Shown here piece after piece: positions 47,375-58,202 of a stretch of DNA of 64,000 nucleotides. The stretch comes from Ophiosphaerella korrae (taxonomy: Eukaryota; Ascomycota; Dothideomycetes; Pleosporales; Phaeosphaeriaceae). The translations under genes and the position numbers were made by a program. Location: positions 62,001 through 126,000 of the forward strand of contig JALNQF010000120.1 in the NCBI GenBank assembly GCA_028456385.1. The letters are read 5' to 3'. The notes under the pieces were generated by a model. That model ran no database searches and was not told the DNA's origin. It saw only the letters and a program-made list of their open reading frames with translations. Every line of letters begins with the position of its first letter. Positions within the stretch are counted from its first letter, which is position 1.

Positions 47375-48584
47375 CACTGGCTGGAACTTATTTATGGTAT
47401 AAGCATACCTGTTCTGTAGTAGGTGCCCATCGGATAAGGACCTAGGCAGTGGAATATCAATCACACTATTATTCAACCTGATTTTCTGACGGGTTCCACG
47501 ACACCCTTTCAACCCTGGCTAGTATCAACATGCGTTGCTTACATGTAGGGGGCCAGAACATGATCCCAGTGCAGTCGTCATTGCTTGGTGGCAAGGGAGT
47601 TGAGCTACTTGGGCACATGTGAGCTTGCGTAGGTCTTGTGATGGGCCAGACACCAAAACGGTCCTCAAATGACACCTGGGCTATCGGAACCGCTTCTCCA
47701 CGACTCAGATAGACTAGCGCGTCTGGGTTCCGAAAAACCCAGGTGCCGACATACCCAGGTACCTAGTCTACCTAACTCCTCCTTTACGAGTCGACTATTT
47801 CCTATATCACTGAGTTCAAAACTTCCAACAGCCTGGCGGTGTTGAGCAATCTTATTCTAGTGATTTTTCATCAACAAATCACTAGGTATGCGAGCACCTT
47901 GAGAACGGTTGGCTGCATTAGGATGGACGACTGTGGCTGCGAATAATTTCCAGTCTTGCCCCTCTGGTTTCATTGTATTCTGAATCAGGATTCTAAGACG
48001 AGAAGTCTGGCCTGATAGCCTGGCCGGCCTCTGACGCGCTTACCCGTTTTCGCGCTGATTCGATTCGCTACCGAATCCTACGAACTAGTCCCCGCACCAT
48101 TTCTCTTGTCCTGAAACGACTCCATTGCCGTGTCTGAAACTATTCAAACACGGCTTCTGAGACGAGTCATCACCCAGTTTTCCAAAATGATGGCAACCAA
48201 ATCGCCGTCAATAGCTCCGCTGGGTCGATTTGCATGCATGTTGCCGTGTCCAGCCTGTTCCTTGAATGCACATTAGACGTTTATATTCCTCTTTGGGCAA
48301 GAAAGCTCCGATGATTAGGTGGTCGCAACTCAAACACAAAAGCGCATCGATACCCGTCTCGACCCCTGCATGAAGATCCTGGAGTGCCGTGGATAGGGCG
48401 TGGTAGGGCCGAGGTAGGTTCATAGCTGTCGCATATGAGGACAGCATCGCCTCGAATTGTAAGGCACGAGTTTGCCTTACCGTTCCTCTCACGTCGCGTT
48501 CTAATTTTTTGTTTCTTTCTCGGCAGGCTCCGGTCTTTTCGTTAAGTGTTTCAATCTTTCTGCACAGCGAGTTGATCTTGCATT
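47375..48584. other. Intergenic, no supported gene
   Basis: About 1.2 kb. A minus-strand frame at 48208-48492 (94 codons, Leu/Ala-rich) looks a little protein-like but has no motif, and it may be a relic. The right end must hold the promoter of the MFS transporter. Confidence 0.45.
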
Positions 48585-50406
48585 ATGGATGCCTCGTCTA
48601 CCATCTCTAAGTTATACCCTGAAGGCGAGCTGACCCAAGTCAAACCGTCGAGAGCACCCACCATCGCCGTGCAAGAGACCGACCCCGATGAATTCTTTAA
48701 TCGCGTTTCCGAACCCATCGCAGCGGCGAAGCGTCGCAAACACGAATCCTACGAGTTGTCTGGAAGCGTATTCCTCATTGCCACAAACGGACAAACCCTC
48801 AAGCTTCCTACGCCGTCGGACAGCCCTGCGGATCCATTAAGATGGAACAAATGGCAAAGGGCTGGCATATTTCTGGCCGTAACCTGGCATTCCACAGTTG
48901 CGCTCGCCGTATCTCAAGCTGTGGGTGTCTTGCTCCGAGTAATATCTCTGGACTTTGTCAAAGACGTAAGTTTGCCGTGTGCATCTCTGAATGTTACTAA
49001 TATTATTATGCAGGGTGTCGAGCCATGGGAACTGGAAATGTTAATTAATGCCCCGACACTGTTCATGGGTATTGGAGGATTTGTTTGGGTTCCGTTGACA
49101 ATTGGGATGGGGCGTCGACCGGCTTTTCTAATCGCAACTCTGGTCACACTACTTGCTACCTTGGGCGCTGGCTATGCACAGAGTTTCCAGCAGTTGCTCT
49201 GTTGCCTTTGTTTCCTAGGCTTAGGGGAGGCTTTCGCTCTCACTGCCGTTTGTCTCCCCCACCTCTTATCCACTCTACGCTAACCACTTTTAGGCGCTGT
49301 TGATCATAATCGACATGACCTTTATCCACGAACGACCCAAAGCGATAGCTATACTATGGTCCCTTGCTGGCTTCTGCGGCACAGGGTTCGTATTCCTTGT
49401 CCCACACATCTCGGACCACGCACACCAATGGCGCCCTTTCTATCGCTACTCATCGCTTGCCGCCTTCATGTCCCTTATCTTGGTTTTCTTCTTATTTCCG
49501 GAAACCTACTTCAAGCGTCCAACAGTCGCTTTCGATGGACTTATCGTCCTCCAAAGCGCAACGGAAAAACTCACTGTAGTTCAAGATATCGAGGCCGGTT
49601 CTACAGACATCTATCGCGACCTACCAGAAATACCGAATCAGCGTGGAATCTTTGGTCGATTGAGCATCGGGCGCTCACCATTCGCATCTTGGACTTCCAT
49701 GGGGCGTTCTTATCTCCAAATCGTCTTTTGCTTCGTCAACCCGCTCATTTTCTGGATCATTGTCGCTGTTGCGGCCAATTTCTTGGGAATGTTGTTCATC
49801 GGTGCAACATATCCACGCGTTCTCGGCTCTGCCCCCTACAGCTTGGCTTCGGAAACCGTGACCTTAATCAACATATCTAGCGCAGTCGGCAGTCTACTTG
49901 CGTATCCAGTGGGTATAGTGCCGGTTCAAAAAATGCTCGATCGCCTTGCAAGGCGAAATCGGGGTGTACGCGAAGCTGAGCACTACCTCGTTGGTTTAAT
50001 CTTGCCCGTGTTTACCGGTGCATTGAGCTCTATAATCTATGGATTCTCCGCTCATTACAGAGTTCAAATTGCTCTGTACCATCTTGCTTACGGACTCAGT
50101 GGGTTCTCATGGATTTCTTTTGCAATCGTGACGACAATGTGGGTGACGGAGGCATTTCCACGCTGGGCAGCCCCCGCCCTCGCAGTTTTGAGTGGTGGAA
50201 GCTACTTAATCTTCTCTGGTCTGAGTTTTGCACTCGTTCCATGGATCGATGCGCATGGATTCAGACTGGTCGGTATCGAAATTGCAGTTCTCCAAGTTGT
50301 TTTTGGCTTGGTTGCGGTCCCAATTGCATTCTGGGGCAAAAGTGCGCGACAAGCGATACACGGTCGATGGGCAGATGAGCGCGGTGGCGCTTTAAGACCA
50401 CTATAG
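48585..50406 (+). CDS. Major facilitator superfamily transporter
   Basis: Three exons, 48585-48965, 49014-49247 and 49294-50406 (introns 48 and 46 nt, phase 0), giving 575 residues. A hydrophilic cytoplasmic N-terminus of about 85 residues ends in DPLRWNKWQR, the motif that precedes helix 1 in many fungal drug:H+ antiporter-type carriers. About 12 hydrophobic helices follow, with the loop 2-3 signature degenerate as PLTIGMGRRPAFL. A long central cytoplasmic loop runs from FPETYFKRP to WTSMGRSYLQ. The C-terminal half has the expected helices up to FGLVAVPIAFWGKSARQAIHGRW. It lies next to the GMC oxidoreductase on the same strand. Substrate uncertain: the FPETYF motif and the overall layout suggest DHA1-like export. 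Confidence 0.88.
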
Positions 50407-52026
50407 TTATTTTAATGACATCATTACTGAGATGAAGCATAAAATCGATTGTTTAGACTAATTCCTTGATGTGAAACTCGATACTCTTGCGCTGCTGAAT
50501 GTTGCTTTTATGATTGCTTTTATCATGAATATCAAAGGGGTAATTGACATATATATCCACTCTTTTCTCTAACTAGAAAAATCTACAGTCATGCCGTGAT
50601 AGCTTTTAGGTGATCAGTCGCAATGAGGTGTTGTAGGACATATTGGGCTGGGCTCAAGGTTAGCGATTCGTCTCGTGGATGTCAACCTTTCATCGTCTCG
50701 TTTAAAAAAGGAGTCCTGCAGCAGCTTGATGCGTGGCTATGAAAGAGTGTTGACTATACTAAAACCAACCGAATATCTCCTTTCAATAAAGAAATACAAC
50801 CTAAAATATAAACTATTCCACTTTGTGCAGGCAAAGCTCTAAAATCTAAGCCTCATCCAACTGTAAAGTTAATTCAACGTCGATTTTAAATCTTCATTAT
50901 GATCAAGTCGATTATTGATAACAAACATACGCCATTTGCGATTACGTGCTTGATAGTTACTTAATTGACTCTGAATTTTCTGTATCTCTCAATATTAGGT
51001 TCGAGCATCGCATAATGCTTCACAAACATCCAAAGGACTGCCAAAACCTCAAAGCGTCTTATCTAGCGGTCAGTACTACTAGAGATAAGTCCCGTTAGTT
51101 TGATCTGTTTCTACTCCGACTTTGCCAAAGGAAGGGATTAACCTTGAATCGGTATAGAATAGTTGCGTCAATTAGCTAGACACAGTTTCTTCGATGACAA
51201 TGTAACGCCAATTTTAGGGCACGGTATTTGAAGTCAATCAGACTAGTTACCACAGATTGCGCTCACTTTTACAAGGCATTGATTACTTCGGCGACTTTAT
51301 CGGTGCTTTGCTGCAACCTTATACGATGTTACCGAGAAATAAAATTAGCAGTGGCACACATGTCAACCTCCAAGATTATGGGTTTCTTGGTCGCGGTGCG
51401 CTGGCATGCTTTTTCGCCTAGGTATACAATATCTACGCCCTTCCTCTGACTTTTCGATTAATACTCTCGCCTAGAGGCCGTCTATTGACGGCCGAAAATT
51501 GAGATCTGGCATGATGTCATTTCTACTAAATGCGACACGACCATGAGAATTGGGCTTGGGCTGTGCACCGAGGAAGCGCCGGCTGGAGTAACAATAGGTC
51601 AACAGGTCAAACAACTAGTGAGTTTTGGATGTTTACCAAGAATTTCTTTATGCAATTGGGCGAAGTGCAAAATTCATGCGTGGCTTTGCTGAAATATGAT
51701 CTTATTGGGCCATCTCGAAGATTTTAGAAAGAGAACATGCATGAAAAACTTGGCAGACCTGTGCTTTTTCTTGTTCCAGTTAGCTGCATAGTGTCAAAGC
51801 CCCAATTGGGGTAGTAGAATGGATTTGGGCCTACGGCAGCCAAGAGAAATCGACGAATGATTGTCGTGCAGCCACAATGAAATGGCCTCTTCTTATGAAA
51901 ACAGGCTTGTATTAGCTGGCGCGTGAAACAACCATAGTACCTTGGCCAAATGCCGAGCTTCTAGAAAAGAGTAGGCTTGATGATAGTAGTAAACATAGCG
52001 CCCTTCAATTTTATCAGAATGTTAGA
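50407..52026. other. AT-leaning intergenic stretch, no supported gene
   Basis: About 1.6 kb. A short frame at 51360-51449 starts with a hydrophobic signal-like segment but ends quickly. No transposon or gene is recognised. Confidence 0.45.
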
Positions 52027-52034
52027 TATATAAG
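52027..52034 (+). promoter_or_regulatory. TATA box of the small secreted protein gene
   Basis: TATATAAG 154 bp before the ATG at 52188, followed by a C/T-rich leader just upstream of the start (CTCTCACTATCACC). Confidence 0.6.
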
Positions 52035-52187
52035 AGGATTCTGTTCCTATAAAGCTATCAGGATATCCCCATTTCTGCTTAGAATCACAACAAGGAGCTT
52101 ACAGCATTCGATACAGAGAATCCAAATACATACCCTTTCAATCTTCTCTCCACACCAAGCTCTAGGCTCGCTTCTCTCACTATCACC

Positions 52188-52899
52188 ATGAAGACTTTCT
52201 TTGCTACCAATGCGTTCCTTGCTCTTCAGGCAGCTACATCGATAGCTATGCCTGTCACAGAGCTGTCGAATGTCCGCGCAATCTCTATCAGGGATCCTCA
52301 GGCTCCTAACGCAAACATCCCTCCCGCAACTATAGTGGCACTTACCGGGCAGAAGGTTAGTTGTCACTCTAGAAATATACCTGTCTCTCGTGCAGGGCCA
52401 CTAACACGAAACGTAGACGGGCACTGGATTCACGGTTGCACCTGCCCCAGAGGGCCAGGACTCTCAACCATTACAGAAACGTGGAGCAGTCGTGATAGTC
52501 CTCGGAATTGCCGCTGTCAAAGGTGCAGCTATCCTTACCAAGATCGCCATTGAAATCGGAACCGAAACGATCAAGAATCTTGGAGAATGGAACGAGTCCC
52601 GCGAGGCCTTTACTAAGAAGACTGTTGAAGAGATGTGGGCCCGAAACCCTGATTACCAAAAGTTTCCTGCAGTCGCGTGTTACAACAAGGGATATAGGAC
52701 CAAGAACAATAACATCGATGGACTTGTATCCGCCAAGTTTGAACTCGGCCTCCTCAACACCAACTATGACTGTATGTACGTGGGTGGAGATAATCAGTTC
52801 TTTACCGATTCTGATGGCGGCTTCATCAACCTGGCTTACATGTTCAATCCCGACCGCTGCAACCACGATGGTGCGACAGGTGACTTAACCTGCAACTAG
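52188..52899 (+). CDS. Small secreted protein with Kex2 site, effector candidate
   Basis: Two exons, 52188-52355 and 52417-52899 (61-nt intron with CTAAC branch site, phase 0), giving 216 residues. Residues 1-20 are a signal peptide (MKTFFATNAFLALQAATSIA). A pro-segment of about 60 residues ends in PLQKR, a Kex2 dibasic site, giving a mature protein of about 138 residues. The mature part begins with a hydrophobic, Gly/Ala-rich helix (GAVVIVLGIAAVKGAAIL), then an amphipathic segment and a C-terminal half with four Cys (ACYNKGY, DCMYVGG, RCNHDG, LTCN), enough for two disulfides. The C-terminal half resembles a domain I recall from other pleosporalean secreted proteins, but I cannot name it with certainty. 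Size, secretion, pro-peptide and a gene-poor AT-rich flank fit an effector or antimicrobial protein. The hydrophobic N-terminus could insert into a membrane. Confidence 0.85.
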
Positions 52900-54126
52900 A
52901 CGGCAGGTATACGTTGGTTTCTGGAATAGCAAATAGATGGAGGCTATTTAGATTTAAAGCAAGATTCAGTTTCAACAATTCCTCATTTCAATTAAAACGA
53001 CTTTTTTGATTCGATTACTACACTACTGCGGCTAATTCAAAAAGCTGGAAAATGATTGGCATCTTCCGATTACAGACAGTGAAACGGTAATTTCTTGGAC
53101 TGTATACGCCTCAGTCTACTAGAAATAATACTCGCTGTTGATACATAGTAGCCTTTTGAAGCATTTCTTGAAAATTGAACTTGCGAAAACTTTGGGGTTC
53201 GTTTTGCACTCGAATAAAAATCAGGGACTAAGCATACCTTTGGTGTAGGCTGTATACGTCATCACCTTGCAATCAGGCTTCGGGTATCAATAAGTAGTTT
53301 GAGTTATGTGGACGGCATCTTCGGCTTAGCTAACAGGTTTGACCTCTTCTTCAATGTAGAGCAACATAAATTTTGTTATGATGTAAACTATTGGGTATAA
53401 GAAGAAAGACATTTTATTTTATTTATATTGGGCTACTCAGAATGTTGGCTATAGCAGGCAGAATTGAAGAAAGGAGTAAAATTCAGGCGATACTGTATGT
53501 AACAGAAATCGAATTTAAAAATGAGACGTGCAAAGTTAGTTGCGATACTTACAAGGTAAGCAACCTTGTAAGTGTACTCAGTGCGCGGTAAAGCTATAAC
53601 GTGACAGCTTTTCCCTGAATCTCTCCTTTGAATTGGATGAATTTAAAAATTTAAACATTAGGTGTTATAAAATTCGTCAGTCATACGTGTGGCAGTTAGT
53701 ACCCAGGTGCACATACTCTAAGATCGAATCTACCTAGCCATGTCTAGCCGCAGTGTCATCTACTGTTGGTTTCATCTTGAAGTATACATAAAATCTTGAC
53801 CAAGTATGCAAGTAAACCTCCAATTTGGGAAAGACGACGGCTTTTTGCCTCTTCTAATTCAATGTCACACTAAATTTAGCTTCTTTTCCCTCCAAATCCT
53901 CTTGGTAGATTATGATCCTATAGTATTTATTGAGTTCCCGAGGCCTTAAGATCGCTAGAAGCCCTTCAATATTCCCTGATTAGGTCCAACGGCTAAACTT
54001 ATATACGAGAACCTGCAGCCGTAGCAGATGTAGCCAACTACACCATGCAAATGCTGATCAAATCAAAACAGATATAATGTTAGATAGAGTAAATGAAACG
54101 GGAATAAAAGATACATAAATATTAAC
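52900..54126. other. AT-rich intergenic stretch, no supported gene
   Basis: About 1.2 kb. Short frames only. Composition becomes clearly AT-rich, but without the extreme TAAG/CTTA character of the islands further right. Confidence 0.5.
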
Positions 54127-55551
54127 CTATTTATGCTGAGACTCACTTTTCATCTCGGCATAGCTGATAACCTGTATCTCCTGATAGTTAGTCCCATCTG
54201 ATGATCCTTCGCGGGTTGCGAAGGGATCTTTCGAGGCTATTTCTGTCCTCAGTTCTGTGGTGCTGTGAAATTCCAGTTCCTTTTGTATGTATATCCCCTT
54301 ACTCATCTCGATTCTTTGATCCCGCGTTCGTGTCCCGCTCTTCGTATGTGCTGGGAAGGTACGCCCAGATTTTGATGCGTTTTGCGAGGATCCAATTACG
54401 TGTGGTGCAAACTTCTTTGCGAGAGGCCGAAGGGTTGGAACACATGCGCAAAGTATACCAATACTAAGCTCAAGTATAGAAAAATAAGTGGTCTTGGTAA
54501 TCTCCCAGGTATAATCTTGAGAACCGTCCGCCCGTGAGAGTTCGATAAGGCGAACGACTGAAATCGCACAGGCGCTATAGATTGGTATGAGTCTTAGCTT
54601 AATTTAACAAGTAGTGGAAGGGATTATACGTACGAAAGCCCGAAGCAAAACACAAACAGGAGATACGCTTTACGTTTTCGGTTGATCTGTAGCTGGAGCA
54701 CTGGCCAAATCGGAATGAGAAAAATTGTGAAATCTGTGACCATATTCATAATGGCATTCACGGTCAATACTCTGGTGTTGCTGTTAGGGTGGAAGTCTCT
54801 ATGGAAAGTTAGATACGTACGTGTTAGCGTTGATACACTGCTGCCAATATGGAAAGACTAGTTTCCCTGGGTCGCACGAGAATGGGGTAAAAATCCTATA
54901 ACCTCGCTCGTTAACTATGTCGCTGTTTGTCTCGTATACTACTTACTGCTGCGAAATCCCCCAGACACATAGAAATACTAGTCCATATTTACAAATACGC
55001 TGTATGGCTACCGGTGGAAATAGGCGACGATACTGGATGAGGAAAGATATCTTCGTTATAAGCTGCGCAACGTTGTAGACAAGTATAGTCGCAAATAGTG
55101 ACTGGTCAGATTAGCGATAGAAGGAAACCACTGGGTTCTGTGTTACCTGTGCATAAACCTCGAGTTCTTCGTCCGTAAGAAGTCTCTTGTGGCGACCCCA
55201 ACCTCCACGTGTTGCTCCAATCACATTTAAGGTGGCGACTCCAATTGCTAATATTTGGGCTAAAATGATTGCGTAATCGTCTAGACCGACATTGCGAAGA
55301 ATTATACGCCTGTAGAGCAAGTAATGTAAGCGAGCATCGAAGCGATATCTGTCCAAGCACTCACTTACTTTGTGTATAGCCGAAGCCCGACGCTGGCGGT
55401 AGAGAGAAGAGTTGGAATAATCGAGACGACGATAATTGTGGGGGCCTTTGCGCGTTAGGAGCTTAAATTTTCGTGCGCTTCAAGGTTGCCTGCTGGTTAC
55501 CTGTGAGTCCGTTTCTTGATCTGTGAGTCTGACTTGGTTGTGATAAGACAT
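54127..55551 (-). CDS. Fungal rhodopsin-like seven-helix membrane protein
   Basis: Seven exons: 55551-55501, 55445-55369, 55309-55147, 55101-54947, 54895-54821, 54798-54634 and 54574-54127, giving 377 residues in one open frame. Family landmarks are the GLDDYAIILAQ segment after helix 1, YAQSLFATILVYNVAQLITKISFLIQYRRLFP, WGISQQ, then VNAIMNMVTDFTIFLIPIWPVLQLQINRKRK and FCFGLSACAISVVRLIEL, with ILCACVPTLRPLAKKF at the last helix and a hydrophilic tail of about 100 residues. This is the layout of the fungal 'rhodopsin domain' integral membrane family, related to PTH11-type receptors. The fifth intron is only 22 nt (GTACGT...CTAAC...CCATAG). A 40-nt alternative (donor at 54838) keeps the frame but removes a Cys-containing segment. 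The other introns are 45-59 nt. It is easily missed because the exons are short. Confidence 0.8.
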
Positions 55552-56067
55552 ACTGGAATGTCGCCAGCAAGAAAATAGTTCACTGCGAGAAACTTCAAAG
55601 AACAATTCGAGGCAGAGACAACAAAGGGGCAATTAATTAATAATAGGTCCTAATCGGAGAGCACTGAAAGCTCGTAGGAGACCTTACAAGGGTGTAGCGC
55701 GTTGATCGCATCCCTGTAGAGTAAAGCACGCAAAGCACTCATCCTAGCCTCTAGATTTGCGACTCACCGATGCACGCAGCTGGATGGGCCCGGGGTTTAT
55801 GCTATAAGAATGCAAATCAGGGTACCATCCCTTTGTAGCTTGTATTCTAGTTCCGTTATTTATGAAAGCCACTAGACGCAACCAAGTTGGTTGAGTTGCC
55901 TCCAAGTCCACAATGCCGAGGCGAAGCTTGGCGGATCTTGGCTCTGCCGAGATACCGCCGGAGCGGACTCAGAAAGCCTCAAACCCGCCGTTCCACAACG
56001 TAAAACAAGCTCACACCGTTGCATTGCTAGTCACATTGATAAGTAATCTAGATAGGCTATCCCATAG

Positions 56068-56185
56068 CCTGTTGCCAAGTGGCCTCGCTGTAACCCAGTG
56101 CAATATTTCTATTGGCTAGTTTGGGCATGGCTACATTCACAGCAAGGCTAGCCATTGGCCAGTTTCAACAAAGCCACTTGGCAAC
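56068..56185. mobile_element. MITE-like inverted repeat
   Basis: CTGTTGCCAAGTGGC at about 56068-56083 is matched by its exact reverse complement GCCACTTGGCAACAG at about 56171-56185. The interior has a second, weaker inverted pair (TTGGCTAG near 56112 and CTAGCCA near 56148). The element would be only about 118 bp. Target-site duplication is not clear. Confidence 0.5.
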
Positions 56186-57044
56186 AGACCATGGAACACT
56201 TCGGTTCCGGATTCTTTCCTAGGGCTAGTGCTTGATGATTCACAGTAGATGATAGATATGAGGGTCTTTGTTAGCTGTGCACTGCAGGTAGTAGGCAGAT
56301 TAAGTTGCGTCTTCGCAGCGAAAATGGAAGGAGATGGACGCAAACTATAGAGCCTGCATAGTACCTAGGCGTAACCTAGTACTGTGTATCGTTTCAGAGG
56401 GTATGCATATTTTCAAGCAATGGAGAATGTACTACTCGGCTGAGCTGCCGATATAGTGCAAGGAGTAACTCCAAACGAGATGCAAAAAACCAAAATAAAT
56501 ATCTATTCAACTTCGGATTTTAAGGTCTTCATTAATTATACGCCGTGTGCTAATTTACCTTCATAAGTGCTAAAGACTCAAGGTTCTTCCACCAGCCTCA
56601 GCGTAGGCAGAATGAGCACAAACTACCTTTGTTCAACAAGCTCCACGGACACTTTTACCGATACTGCAAATGAAACGTATCGCTGAACTTGAGAGACAGC
56701 CCTTGTATCACAACGCGTGCAAACTTCCAGCGTCTGACAATCCTGGAGGGTAAGTTCCAAAGATAAGCCGGTCCAATCAATCACTGCAAGATCGGTAGAT
56801 TTGGGAGAAAGAAGGAGCAGGAGTTCATAGGCATGATATTTCTCATATGAAGTCGACTTCTACAGCTATCACAAATAGATCACAAAATTGATGTCCTGCC
56901 ACATGCAAGCAATCGGATTGAAGAAAGAAAATCAATATAGCGAGGTTGAGGAGTGAGCCTTGCAAACCGCTGTCCAGAGTCTAACGTTACACCTGGACTC
57001 GAAAAGGTCAACAAGGAAATGGCTGTTAGAAAAAGATAATGCCT

Positions 57045-57240
57045 GCGCGGGCTAGTCCTGTTTTATAGCGACTCTAATACAATATCTCTTAACTAGAGGG
57101 ATTACTCTAATATTAGCCTTTAGCGAAAGAAATTAGCTATAAGGCCTGCTATAATAATTACTTATTTAAAAATTATTCTCTAATAATATTTAATATTCTA
57201 AGCTTTTTTATTCCTTAAGGTATAGTTGCCGTAATATTTC
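57045..57240. other. AT-rich RIP-like island
   Basis: A sharply bounded stretch of almost only A and T, with repeated TAATA, TTAGC and CTTTAG words, embedded in ordinary sequence. It resembles the decayed repeat at the right end of the window and is probably a fragment of a RIP-mutated repeat. Confidence 0.55.
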
Positions 57241-57266
57241 TTGTTCGTTTATGCCGACGACGTTTC

Positions 57267-57287
57267 AAAAAAAAAAAAAAAAAAAAT
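57267..57287 (+). repeat. Poly-A tract of about 20 bases
   Basis: An uninterrupted run of A residues follows GACGTTTC and precedes ATGGCAGCC. It sits 25 bp right of the AT-rich island. Confidence 0.85.
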
Positions 57288-58202
57288 GGCAGCCTCGATT
57301 CTGTTACTGCGGAGAAGGATTTCTCGTGTTTACGCATCCTGCGCTGGAAGTATCGAAGTGAGTTTCCTTGCGCCACAGCCTCGGCAAAGTACAAATTCCC
57401 CTCTAATGTTTACTTTCCTAACACTCAAACATTCCATTATGGTTCTGCATATAGATTGCGTGGAGATGCATTTTCGAATAAATACTCTACGCATCGCAAG
57501 GTGCACTACAGCATACGAATATTCCTAGTAGGTACACTTGGAATTCTTCATTGATAGAGCGATCGCCACACCTCTCAACAATATTAGTTGATGCTAATCT
57601 TTATTTCGGATAGGACTCATTCTTCTAAGCAAATTTAGGTAGACTTCTTCGGTACACCAAGATGCCGTTACTCTGGAGGCACAGTTTGAGGAGCCAGTAG
57701 TCATGCTTTAGATGAACTTCAATATGAAGTTCAAAGATTTTCATTGACCAATAGTTACTTTTCCTAGGAAGAATCTTGGTGTAAGCCTATCTACCTATTC
57801 GAGTTTCGGCCTCGATGCGTTACTTAGGAGCGCAGCATCATTGTGTCCAAAATGTCTTCCTATGTAGACGACGATTACCCAAAACTCGTTTCCAAATCAA
57901 GTTATCCTTATGTAAATATATAAATCCAGATCGGACTGTGGCAACTGTAGCGTAAATATTATTGGTCGACAGCATTACTGTAATCATCAGAAGGTGCATG
58001 CAAAGCGTACCGTACCGCGCAGGAGAAGGTAAGGATCTGCGACAGCGCGATATAACTACTGTATACCTATCAATGCACAATAGATCTATATCTAACAAGT
58101 AAAAATAACGAGGAAGCAAGAGACTTATTACTGGGCACTACTTTTAGGATACATTTTTATTTTTAACTTGTAGTAAGGACCAGCATGTCGTTACTTTATT
58201 TC

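Larger units (their letters stand above)
55552..58202. other. Gene-poor AT-rich stretch with repeat fragments
   Basis: About 2.65 kb with no supported gene. It contains a MITE-like inverted repeat (56068-56185), an AT-rich island (57045-57240) and a long poly-A tract; each is listed separately. Confidence 0.55.

Noticed and set aside
47268..47402. Read-through end of the GMC oxidoreductase to 47402.
   Set aside because: The spliced end gives the normal family C-terminus (AADIIIESW); the read-through gives an unrelated tail.
48208..48492. A 94-codon Leu/Ala-rich minus frame upstream of the MFS gene.
   Set aside because: Some protein-like character, but no domain, no splice partners and no promoter. 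I cannot support it as a gene.
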